This document shows, piece after piece, positions 58,092 to 64,000 of a stretch of 64,000 bases of DNA. The notes below the pieces were generated by a model, which worked only from the letters and a program-made list of their open reading frames with translations, ran no database searches and was not told where the DNA came from. How positions within the stretch are numbered: position 1 is the first letter of the stretch; each line of letters opens with the position of its first letter. The stretch spans positions 3,267,501 to 3,331,500 of the forward strand of contig NZ_JAAMTH010000001.1 of the NCBI RefSeq assembly GCF_018283455.1, read 5' to 3'. A program made the position numbers and the translations under genes. Source of the stretch: Planococcus sp. MSAK28401 (GTDB lineage: Bacteria > Bacillota > Bacilli > Bacillales_A > Planococcaceae).

Positions 58092-58117
58092 GTTCGTAAA
58101 AGTACACTTTTACGAAC
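58092..58117. repeat. P2 palindrome only (right flank of array 2)
   Basis: GTTCGTAAAAGT-AC-ACTTTTACGAAC, identical to the right flank of array 1 at 36923. Confidence 0.9.
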
Positions 58118-58148
58118 AGTTTAATAATGGCTAAAAACAATCAAAAGA

Positions 58149-58213
58149 GCGTTCGTAAATGTACCAAACGACTTTGCGAACGTTCGCGAAGTTGCATAAA
58201 CTTTTCCGAACGC
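58149..58213. repeat. Second P2-related inverted repeat with nested palindrome
   Basis: GCGTTCG and CGAACGC form the outer arms; inside, GCGAAC-GTTCGC (58176-58187) is a perfect palindrome. It starts 32 bases after the P2 palindrome and lies just upstream of a TATAAT element at 58222. Confidence 0.6.
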
Positions 58214-58258
58214 TTTTCAGGTATAATAGGAGGAAAGAATCATTTATAGAGGTAAATT

Positions 58259-58435
58259 ATGGAACATCGTATAATTGGTCCTGTGGCGCTTGTATTTACT
58301 GCTGCTGTAACTGCCGTAGTAGCCGCAGTTCAGGCATATGGTTCGAACGATATGACATTAAAAATAACTTGGATCTTATCGCCCACTGCTAATCCGAACA
58401 TAACTTGTCAAATCGTAAGTAAATGCAGGATGTAG
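58259..58435 (+). CDS. Small protein with one membrane segment
   Basis: A 58-residue peptide: GPVALVFTAAVTAVVAAVQAY is hydrophobic, followed by a short polar domain with two Cys (NITCQIVSKCRM). GAGG lies six bases before the ATG and a TATAAT sits at 58222. Not recognised. It is followed 29 bases later by another small membrane-protein gene. Confidence 0.5.
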   Translation: MEHRIIGPVALVFTAAVTAVVAAVQAYGSNDMTLKITWILSPTANPNITCQIVSKCRM

Positions 58436-58464
58436 ACGAATTAATACCTTTGAGGTGTATTACA

Positions 58465-58641
58465 ATGGAAATGAACAAGAAACTTAATTTGAGTATTATA
58501 ATAATGATAATTTGTGTTGGAGTAGCAAGTGCTATTAATATTTATTTTATTGACAACTTATTAATCGAAATTTTGGTTTGGATTATCATAGGTACGTGTC
58601 TACCAATGGCTATAGGTCTCAAACTACTTCGGAAGAAATAG
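58465..58641 (+). CDS. Small two-helix membrane protein
   Basis: A 58-residue protein with two membrane segments (LSIIIMIICVGVASAINIYF and ILVWIIIGTCLPMAIGL) and a KKK-type tail. GAGGTG lies seven bases before the ATG. Not recognised; likely cotranscribed with the peptide gene at 58259. Confidence 0.55.
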   Translation: MEMNKKLNLSIIIMIICVGVASAINIYFIDNLLIEILVWIIIGTCLPMAIGLKLLRKK

Positions 58642-58671
58642 TAGAGGGAGAAATACTTAACTTATCAAATG

Positions 58672-58710
58672 AAAAAGACTGTCGGATTTAACTAATCTGA
58701 TAGTCTTTCC
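58672..58710 (+). terminator. Terminator of the small-gene pair
   Basis: AAAGACTGTC and GATAGTCTTT pair around a loop, followed by CCTTC. The stretch 58711-58969 holds no supported gene, only a short leftward frame (58711-58808) that may be a gene remnant. Confidence 0.6.
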
Positions 58711-58969
58711 TTCATTCACTCCCTGTATCCTTAACGATTTCGATTATGCCTTCTTTACTGTTCCAGTCTTCTTCAATAAGGATCGCTTCGCTCGTTATCG
58801 TTCCGGTCAAACACAAGCATAACGCTGTTTATACTTAAGCTCTATGAAGTGTTTATTTAATATAATTGAAATTAACGTTTTCCAAAAACCAGAAAGGAAA
58901 ATTATTTAAAATATCAATCAGTAGATTGTCTCTATCTTTCTACTTGATTTGATTAGGAATAATTCGGTA

Positions 58970-59734
58970 ATGAGGATGAAAAAAATTCTAAACAAAAAAA
59001 ACCTATTCATCTTGCTTTTCACACTGGCTTTACTCGTCATTCTGAGCTTCGCCATCTCTTTTATATGGTCTCAAAATACATTTGAAGCGGTAGATGCTGA
59101 TCAAATCGAAATGGAGGAAGTTATCGAACCTGAGGACGGATGGTATATCTATAGAGCAGAAAATGCCGAAAAAGGTTTGATTCTCTATCCTGGTGCAAAA
59201 GTCGAGCCTGAAGCATATGCATATTTAGCACAAGAATTATCCAAACAAAATATCACAGTTGCTATTCCTTCAGTCAGATTAAATTTATCAATTTTAGATG
59301 TGTCAAAAGCGGATGAAATAATAGAAAGTGACGACAGCATCGAGTGGTATGTTTCGGGCCATTCCATGGGAGGCGCAGCGGCAGCTATGTATGCCGATCA
59401 GCATTTAGATCGCGTAAACGGACTCATATTACTTGGGGCATACGCAGCAAGCAATGACTATTTAAGTGAATCCAACTTACCCGTTTTATCCATAAGCGGT
59501 TCAGAGGATGGCTTAAGTACGCCTGAAAAAATTAAGGAAAACAGCTCGAACTTACCGCAAACAACAGATTTCATTGAAATTCCAGGCGGAAATCACGCTT
59601 ATTTTGGCGTATATGGGAGTCAATCCGGCGACAATGAGGCGCAGATCACCGTTAGTGAACAACAAGAAATCATTGTCGATTTAATTGTTGATTGGTTAGA
59701 AAATGATCATTCTTTAAGCCAAAGTGGGTCATGA
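58970..59734 (+). CDS. Membrane-anchored alpha/beta hydrolase
   Basis: A 254-residue protein with an N-terminal membrane anchor (about 10-32) and an alpha/beta-hydrolase domain of the YqiA/DUF-type: GLILYPGAKVEPEAYAYLA, nucleophile in SGHSMGGAAAAM, Asp in SISGSEDGLSTPEK and His in PGGNHAYFG. The ATG at 58970 is chosen; AGGA lies 11 bases upstream. An extracytoplasmic esterase or lipase is likely; substrate unknown. Confidence 0.82.
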   Translation: MRMKKILNKKNLFILLFTLALLVILSFAISFIWSQNTFEAVDADQIEMEEVIEPEDGWYIYRAENAEKGLILYPGAKVEPEAYAYLAQELSKQNITVAIPSVRLNLSILDVSKADEIIESDDSIEWYVSGHSMGGAAAAMYADQHLDRVNGLILLGAYAASNDYLSESNLPVLSISGSEDGLSTPEKIKENSSNLPQTTDFIEIPGGNHAYFGVYGSQSGDNEAQITVSEQQEIIVDLIVDWLENDHSLSQSGS

Positions 59735-59836
59735 AAATTTATTAGTTCTATTCAATAGGGAATTGTATTTGATATAGGCAATCTTCTATTTTCGTAACTA
59801 AGGTCATATTATCTATATGGCTTTTTTTGATTTCTC

Positions 59837-59886
59837 TTGATTTTTTAAACCAAATCAAATAATATTACGTTATACGATATAACGTA
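59837..59886 (+). promoter_or_regulatory. Promoter and palindromic operator of the padR unit
   Basis: TTGATT (59837), 17 bases, TAATAT (59860) forms a promoter. TACGTTATA-CGA-TATAACGTA (59866-59886) is a perfect inverted repeat at the transcription start, with a further GTAAT half-site after it. Autorepression by the PadR protein is inferred. Confidence 0.65.
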
Positions 59887-59918
59887 AAACGTAATAAAAA
59901 TTGAAAGGAGGAGAAAAT

Positions 59919-60221
59919 ATGGTTAAAAGTAAATTCTCAGAGCCTTCCCTGTTGATTTTGATCAGTCTGGCTGAACAAGATCGGCATGGCTACGCGATTA
60001 TGGAAGATATTGAAAAGAACTACAATATCAAGTTAGGACCAGGCACATTGTATGGAGCGATTTCGCGTTTAGAAAAAGCCGGTCATATCAGTGCTGTTGA
60101 ATCTCAGGAGCGCAAAAAACCTTATCGATTAACAGAGGAAGGGCACGCCTATTTAACCGAGCAAATTAGGGAAATTCAGAAGGTGACCAATATAGGAATG
60201 AAGAGACTAGGAATAACATGA
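59919..60221 (+). CDS. PadR-family transcriptional regulator
   Basis: A 100-residue winged-helix repressor: LLILISLAEQDRHGYAIMEDIEKNYNIKLGPGTLYGAISRLEKAGHI is the PadR core, with YRLTEEGHAYL in the wing. The ATG at 59919 follows AAAGGAGG by seven bases. It overlaps the next gene by four bases. A palindrome lies at the promoter. Confidence 0.92.
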   Translation: MVKSKFSEPSLLILISLAEQDRHGYAIMEDIEKNYNIKLGPGTLYGAISRLEKAGHISAVESQERKKPYRLTEEGHAYLTEQIREIQKVTNIGMKRLGIT

Positions 60222-60667
60222 GATGGCTTATTTATCTATATCCCAAGACTTGGCGGAAACGTTATGGTGACGAGTTAACCGACATATTAAAGCAAACAGA
60301 TGCGTCGTTCAAAACCATCATGGATCTCTTCACAGGCATTATGGATGCCTGGCATATAGAGATAAATGAAAAGTACAATTATGGCTACCGCATCGTTCAA
60401 TTGTTAGTGGCAGCCACCATAGTCAATGCTTTTCTTGTTTTGAATTTAAAACCATTAGGGGAGGCTACCGAAGTGAATATCTTTGCAACGATTGTCGTAT
60501 TAATTGCTATGTTGTCCTTATTTTTGTCTGTTGTTACCCTTGGAGTGAGTATATATAAGTATGGTCGAGAAGGTTTTACCCTCAAACCCAAATTATCAAA
60601 AACAGCGGTTGGTTTAATGGGTGTTTATGGCGTGTTTATCACGACATTTCTAGTTCTCATTAATTAG
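60218..60667 (+). CDS. Membrane protein partner of the PadR regulator
   Basis: A 149-residue protein with a cytoplasmic N terminus (MRWLIYLYPKTWRKRYGDELTDIL, a motif common in PadR-linked membrane proteins) and three membrane segments (about 63-80, 88-112, 128-147). Translationally coupled to padR by an ATGA overlap. Such pairs are frequent in Firmicutes next to transport or stress genes; the exact role is unknown. Confidence 0.75.
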   Translation: MRWLIYLYPKTWRKRYGDELTDILKQTDASFKTIMDLFTGIMDAWHIEINEKYNYGYRIVQLLVAATIVNAFLVLNLKPLGEATEVNIFATIVVLIAMLSLFLSVVTLGVSIYKYGREGFTLKPKLSKTAVGLMGVYGVFITTFLVLIN

Positions 60668-60852
60668 AATGGTTACTTAATACGGCTAATATTGATAATT
60701 ATGCGATATTTGGACTTTGTTTAATCGCTATTTACTTTTGGGTTTCCAATACGAACTCAAAGTTTTACTTGATTACGTTTCTTCCAATTATTTTTGATTG
60801 CCAAAAGACATCAAAAGATATATTGAATGGAAACAGAAAAAATCAGATTCTG

Positions 60853-60885
60853 CCTCCCAGCATTAAGTTGCTTGGGAGTTTTTTT
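60853..60885 (+). terminator. Terminator-type hairpin
   Basis: CTCCCA and TTGGGAG pair around a 12-base loop, followed by seven T. Confidence 0.7.
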
Positions 60886-61008
60886 AATGGCAAATACGTT
60901 TTCACTCATATAGTAATAGTTTACGACAATAAAATTTATAGGCAACTCACGATATATCAATTATAATTGGAAATAATATGTAACATTATGGAATTACGGG
61001 GGTATCTG

Positions 61009-61893
61009 ATGGGTACATATAAAGAGTATGAAAACCTACTTAAGATGTCTTATAACGAAACCGTTGAATTTTTGCTCAAGAAGTACGGCCCGTCTAAATA
61101 TGATTATTTCAGCGAAAAGTCGTATCGACGATTTATGAATGGCGAGATTAAAAACATCACATCGGGGAAATACAAACGAACTAGTGAGGGACTATATTGC
61201 CATCACATCGACGAGATCAAAGAATTAAAGATATCGGATCAGTGGTTCATTAAAGAAAACAAAATTCCATTCGAATACCAACGGAAAGAGAGGTTGGTTT
61301 ATTGCGATTTGATTGAACACGCCATCCTGCACGTCTTAATAATTAAAGAGGCACCGCCTGAACTTGGAGCAATGGGATACGATGCTTATTTAAAACCAAT
61401 GATTGAAGAATGGTATGTAGACAAATATATCCCCAAACCTGAGTGGATGAAGGCCTGTCGCCAAAGAGCCTTTCTAAGCGACGACGAAGCCATCCTTATT
61501 GTGAAAATGATGGAAAAATCATTAGGCAGAACTTATCACGATACACCGTTCGATTTTTACGAGGCGAGACGTAGAAGGAACGAGGAATTCAAAGAAGAGA
61601 TGGCAGAACGTCGCAGAAAAGCAGATAAAGAGTGGGAAGAAATATCGAAGGTCTATAGAGAACGAGAAGAACAGGCTCAAAAGAAAAAAGTGGAAGAGTT
61701 TTATTACACTTATCCAAAATTTAAGGATATGGGCATACACCTTGAAACTCCACGAACGAAAGTGATTGGCTTACTATATGACTACAAATATAAGGATACT
61801 TATAAAACGAAAAAAGAACTTAGCTTAGCAATGAACCCTTTTATCAAAGACAAGCTTTTCGAAGAGTTATATTTGGCGCTTGAGAATAACTAA
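61009..61893 (+). CDS. HNH-like His/Cys motif protein with charged coiled coil
   Basis: A 294-residue protein. The first half carries LYCHHIDEIKELKISD and RLVYCDLIEHAILHVLIIKE, an HH-ID...EHxxLH arrangement reminiscent of HNH/His-Me finger proteins in phage and mobile DNA. Residues about 185-235 are a highly charged helix (RRRRNEEFKEEMAERRRKADKEWEE). The ATG at 61009 follows CGGGGG by six bases; the longer frame to 60967 lacks a site. Nuclease function is a guess from the motif. An IS3-derived miniature element follows 30 bases later. Confidence 0.5.
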   Translation: MGTYKEYENLLKMSYNETVEFLLKKYGPSKYDYFSEKSYRRFMNGEIKNITSGKYKRTSEGLYCHHIDEIKELKISDQWFIKENKIPFEYQRKERLVYCDLIEHAILHVLIIKEAPPELGAMGYDAYLKPMIEEWYVDKYIPKPEWMKACRQRAFLSDDEAILIVKMMEKSLGRTYHDTPFDFYEARRRRNEEFKEEMAERRRKADKEWEEISKVYREREEQAQKKKVEEFYYTYPKFKDMGIHLETPRTKVIGLLYDYKYKDTYKTKKELSLAMNPFIKDKLFEELYLALENN

Positions 61894-61922
61894 AAAAAGA
61901 AGCGTCTTGAGGCTTCCAGCGC

Positions 61923-62031
61923 GAACTGAATCCCAAATGCAGGGCACTTTTTAAAGTGTCTACCATTTGGGGTTCAGTTCATTAGCTGCCGGGTGTTTTT
62001 ATTAAATTGTCCACTAAATGGGGCTCAGTTC
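61923..62031. mobile_element. Miniature IS3 derivative (both ends, no transposase)
   Basis: GAACTGAATCCCAAATG...CCATTTGGGGTTCAGTTC forms the left-end hairpin (61923-61980). Twenty-six bases on, TTGTCCACTAAATGGGGCTCA (62008-62028) matches the right end of the IS3 element at 30045 (CTGTCCACTAAATGGGACG). The whole is about 109 bases, consistent with an internally deleted relative. It can also terminate transcription from the gene at 61009. Confidence 0.7.
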
Positions 62032-62145
62032 AAATGCTGATCACGGTGGGTTTTTTATTAGTCCTGATTTAGCATAGTTTAGTTGATAACCCCTATTGAA
62101 TAGGGTATATTTAAGAGAGTATATGTCACCCGTTAAGAGGTATGT

Positions 62146-62508
62146 ATGAAAAGAACCTTTGTCTATGTAGAAAACTTTGATCAAAATTGGAAAAAGCAAG
62201 GACTAGGGGCTGCTGAACAGCGCGAACTCGAACTTCAACTGCTGACCGATCCTGGACAAGGGGACGTCATCACGGGGACCGGTGGCCTTCGGAAAATGCG
62301 TTTTTCACCGGAACGTGAACATCAAGGAAAAAGTGGTGCGTATCGTATCATTTACTTGGATATCCAGACGTCCTCCCATACGATTTTGCTGCTGATTTAC
62401 GCGAAGAACCAACAAGGCAATTTGAAACCAGACCAAAAGAAAGCGCTCAAGCAATTGGTAGACCAATTAAAGAGCTTTTATAGTTCTGAAAGGATGGATG
62501 ACCAATGA
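62146..62508 (+). CDS. RelE/HigB-type toxin (NadS-pair style)
   Basis: A 120-residue RelE-superfamily mRNA interferase: LELQLLTDPGQGDVITGTGGLRKMRF, SGAYRIIYLDIQ and ILLLIYAKNQQGNL fit the RelE/HigB pattern. AAGAGG lies five bases before the ATG. The gene overlaps the antitoxin gene by four bases, toxin first. Confidence 0.88.
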   Translation: MKRTFVYVENFDQNWKKQGLGAAEQRELELQLLTDPGQGDVITGTGGLRKMRFSPEREHQGKSGAYRIIYLDIQTSSHTILLLIYAKNQQGNLKPDQKKALKQLVDQLKSFYSSERMDDQ

Positions 62509-62828
62509 ATGAAGACCAATTGTTTCACGAACTAAAAACGAGTCTAGGGCAAGCGATTGAATACGCAGAAGGCAATTCGACCAAAGCCCGCAAGAAAACG
62601 GTCGCGATCAAAGAACTCGCCACTTTTTCTGCGCAAGAAATCAAGGACTTGCGTCTACAGATGAACTTAACACAGAAGTCATTTGCGGCCTTGATGGGCG
62701 TTTCCACTAAAACAGTAGAAGCATGGGAACGAGGAACAAACCATCCGAGTGGTACGGCTCGCCGTTTGTTGGAAATTCTGAAAAACGAACCTCATGTTGC
62801 GGAAGACCAACAAATCGTCTCTGTCTAA
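62505..62828 (+). CDS. XRE-family antitoxin (HigA/NadS-like)
   Basis: A 107-residue protein with an MqsA/NadS-type C-terminal HTH (about 43-95: IKDLRLQMNLTQKSFAALMGVSTKTVEAWERGTNHPSG). It neutralises the RelE-type toxin and should autoregulate. A terminator shared with the convergent AbrB-like gene follows. Confidence 0.9.
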   Translation: MNEDQLFHELKTSLGQAIEYAEGNSTKARKKTVAIKELATFSAQEIKDLRLQMNLTQKSFAALMGVSTKTVEAWERGTNHPSGTARRLLEILKNEPHVAEDQQIVSV

Positions 62829-62840
62829 TCCAGTCCAACC

Positions 62841-62882
62841 AAAAAAGCGTACCCGGCTGTTCAATCATGGCCGGGTACGCTT
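62841..62882. terminator. Bidirectional terminator
   Basis: AGCGTACCCGGC and GCCGGGTACGCT pair around about 12 bases between convergent genes. Confidence 0.9.
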
Positions 62883-63134
62883 CTATTCGTCACTCATGTA
62901 TTTCACAATTTGCTTTAGGCCCTCTTTGCTGATCCAGGCTTCGCCAATCCGAATGGCTTCTTCCGTAACTTTCCCCGTCACGGCACAGACATAGCGTTGT
63001 CGATGAGGCTCGACGATAATTTGTCGATCGTTATGTGTGATATCGACCAAATCGCCTTCGTGCAGCTGAAATATCTCTAAAATCTCTTTTGGGATCACAA
63101 TACGTCCTAAATTGTTAAGCCTTTTTGTATGCAC
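62883..63134 (-). CDS. AbrB/SpoVT-family regulator
   Basis: An 83-residue protein with an N-terminal swapped-hairpin AbrB domain (KRLNNLGRIVIPKEILEIFQLHEGDLVDI) and a C-terminal half with one Cys (YVCAVTGKVTEEAIRIGE). AbrB-type proteins are transition-state DNA binders. The GTG at 63134 follows GGGGGAAG. A 27-residue frame lies 11 bases upstream, then a palindrome, so the three form a probable autoregulated unit. Confidence 0.88.
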   Translation of the reverse strand: MHTKRLNNLGRIVIPKEILEIFQLHEGDLVDITHNDRQIIVEPHRQRYVCAVTGKVTEEAIRIGEAWISKEGLKQIVKYMSDE

Positions 63135-63145
63135 ACTCTTCCCCC

Positions 63146-63229
63146 TTACTCTTGCTTCGTAATGGCTTCTATCTCCTGATCGATTTCCTTCAATTTGATT
63201 GCTTTTTTCACAATGTCTATATTTTTCAA
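63146..63229 (-). CDS. Small charged peptide upstream of the AbrB-like gene
   Basis: A 27-residue frame (KNIDIVKKAIKLKEIDQEIE is its start) predicted to be one amphipathic helix. AAAGGAG lies eight bases before TTG at 63229; an in-frame ATG at 63247 overlaps that site. It stops 11 bases before the AbrB-like GTG. It may be a coupled leader or small partner protein. Confidence 0.45.
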   Translation of the reverse strand: MKNIDIVKKAIKLKEIDQEIEAITKQE

Positions 63230-63247
63230 GTTGTTAGCTCCTTTCAT

Positions 63248-63266
63248 TTGTTAGAGACTCTAACAA
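63248..63266. promoter_or_regulatory. Palindrome upstream of the AbrB-like unit
   Basis: TTGTTAGAG-A-CTCTAACAA, perfect 9-1-9 inverted repeat, next to the ribosome-binding site of the small frame. A candidate operator. The stretch 63267-63608 holds nothing else recognised. Confidence 0.5.
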
Positions 63267-63608
63267 GTGAAAAAGTTTCAATGATACTTTTTATATTTAT
63301 TTTTAAAACTTCCTAATTTCCGATATGATTTTCGAGCTCTTCAGAAATTTCATTTCTTCCCTACTTTCTTTTCAAAAGAAACATATAAGGCTATTTAAAG
63401 TTTGATAGGAGGAATAGTAACATTCCAAGCCAGTCAACATTGCTAGGATTTATCTTTTTTCTCAAGTGTACAACATGAAAATAGAATTTTTTGTAAAAAA
63501 TAAATTTGAAGCGTTAGTAAATGCATGAACCGACTTTACACACGCTCTTCAATTAACCCCATCCCCCTGTTTCCGCAGCGAAGGATCCTCAAAAATTTTT
63601 AACCAAAG

Positions 63609-63639
63609 AAAAACTGCCGGGAAGCTTCCCGGCAGTTTT
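63609..63639 (-). terminator. Terminator of the MMPL transporter gene
   Basis: AAAACTGCCGGGAAGC and its complement form a near-perfect hairpin ending in T on both strands. Confidence 0.9.
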
Positions 63640-63647
63640 AGCTATCT

Positions 63648-64000
63648 TTAGATGGAGTTTTCTCCAGTATTCGTGCGTATCGCTTTATCTTTATCTTTTT
63701 CATTCAATTCGTGGAGCAATTTTTCGCCTTCAATGTCTAAATCCGGAAGAATCTTGTCGAGCCATTTCGGCAGCCACCAGATTTTGTCGCCGAACATCGA
63801 CATGACGGCCGGCACGAAGATCATGCGGATGAGGAAGGCATCGACGAGGATGCCGAATGCTAAGGCAAATCCGATTTGCTTGATCATGATGTCATCCGTG
63901 AAGATAAAGCCGGAAAATACCGAGACCATGATCAATGCGGCGGCGACCACGACTTTACTCGCTGTCTTGTAGCCGCTGACGATGGCCCCATCGCCTTTTT
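63648..64000 (-). CDS. MMPL/RND-family transporter (3' part)
   Basis: The C-terminal 117 residues of an MMPL-type membrane transporter; the frame runs off the right edge. It shows VVVAAALIMVSVFSGFIF, the family pair GFALAFGILVDAFLIRMIFVPAVMSMFG and WWLPKWLDKILPDLDIEGE. MMPL proteins export lipids, siderophores or drugs by proton exchange. Only the last two membrane helices and the acidic cytoplasmic tail are present in this window. Confidence 0.92.
   Translation of the reverse strand, partial: KGDGAIVSGYKTASKVVVAAALIMVSVFSGFIFTDDIMIKQIGFALAFGILVDAFLIRMIFVPAVMSMFGDKIWWLPKWLDKILPDLDIEGEKLLHELNEKDKDKAIRTNTGENSI

Noticed and set aside
58711-58808. Short leftward frame ending in GIIEIVKDTGSE
   Set aside because: Looks protein-like but has no start or binding site and a stop shortly upstream; at most a gene remnant.
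63132-63316. Rightward frame across the AbrB-like promoter
   Set aside because: It is antisense to the small peptide and the palindrome, with no binding site.

Overview
The window reads as a Bacillales chromosome, most likely Planococcaceae (Planococcus-like). This is an inference from gene content: a thermolysin-type protease, a class D sortase with an LPDTA substrate, YusW-like and acidic lipoproteins, a yxlEFG-type ABC set, a B. subtilis-like tenI-thiOSGF order and TPP riboswitches. No rRNA, tRNA or CRISPR array was seen. The two ends look like ordinary core genome. The interior is visibly more AT-rich and is full of small genes, insertion sequences, toxin-antitoxin pairs and short palindromic repeats.

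Layout. 0-9.7 kb: protease 3' end, HTH regulator, Fur-like-controlled yxlEFG, nhaC, a GAF/PAS histidine kinase, and sortase D with its LPDTA substrate. 10-15.3 kb: solitary zinc-binding lipoprotein behind a Zur-like box, an EgtB-like gene in one unit with a betaine-type binding protein, and a Crp/Fnr regulator with a divergent glutaredoxin-like gene. 15.5-24.3 kb: acidic lipoproteins, GNATs, small membrane genes (some lacking a normal start codon, one with two homopolymer frameshifts), and a SUKH protein. 24.7-29.9 kb: a two-component system with two ABC-2 exporters, as in peptide-antibiotic resistance loci. 30.0-31.5 kb: complete IS3-family element. 31.9-34.1 kb: AraC regulator and M23 peptidase. 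34.3-36.9 kb: first cassette-like array. 37.0-40.7 kb: AbiE-type toxin-antitoxin pair abutting an IS1182-type element. 40.9-52.6 kb: thiamine region, with thiXYZ, tenA and ylmB behind one TPP riboswitch and tenI-thiOSGF behind another. It is interrupted by an IS256-type element and a halocin C8-like bacteriocin gene. 52.7-54.1 kb: bioY with a BirA-like operator, and a NUDIX gene behind a ykkC-family riboswitch. 54.3-58.1 kb: second cassette-like array, broken by a bacteriocin-like insertion. 58.2-64 kb: hydrolase, PadR pair, HNH-like gene, RelE/HigA-type pair, AbrB-like regulator and the 3' end of an MMPL transporter.

Most notable: two loci (34291-36948 and 54355-58117) share one plan. Each has a composite repeat (here P2), a homologous leader of about 110 bases, then single genes separated by near-identical 34-base palindromes (here P1: TGAATGTAACTTA, 8 bases, TAAGTTACATTCA), and ends in a bare P2 palindrome. 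One gene family occurs in both arrays. This resembles a small-gene cassette array, but no recombinase is visible in the window, so mobility is inference.

How genes work together: the thiamine genes cover salvage of formylaminopyrimidine (ThiXYZ import, YlmB deformylation, TenA hydrolysis) and thiazole synthesis (ThiO/S/G/F, TenI). No thiC, thiD or thiM is present here. The IS256 copy sits exactly on the overlapping thiX stop/thiY start. Its 8-base duplication keeps both codons but separates thiY from its ribosome-binding site.
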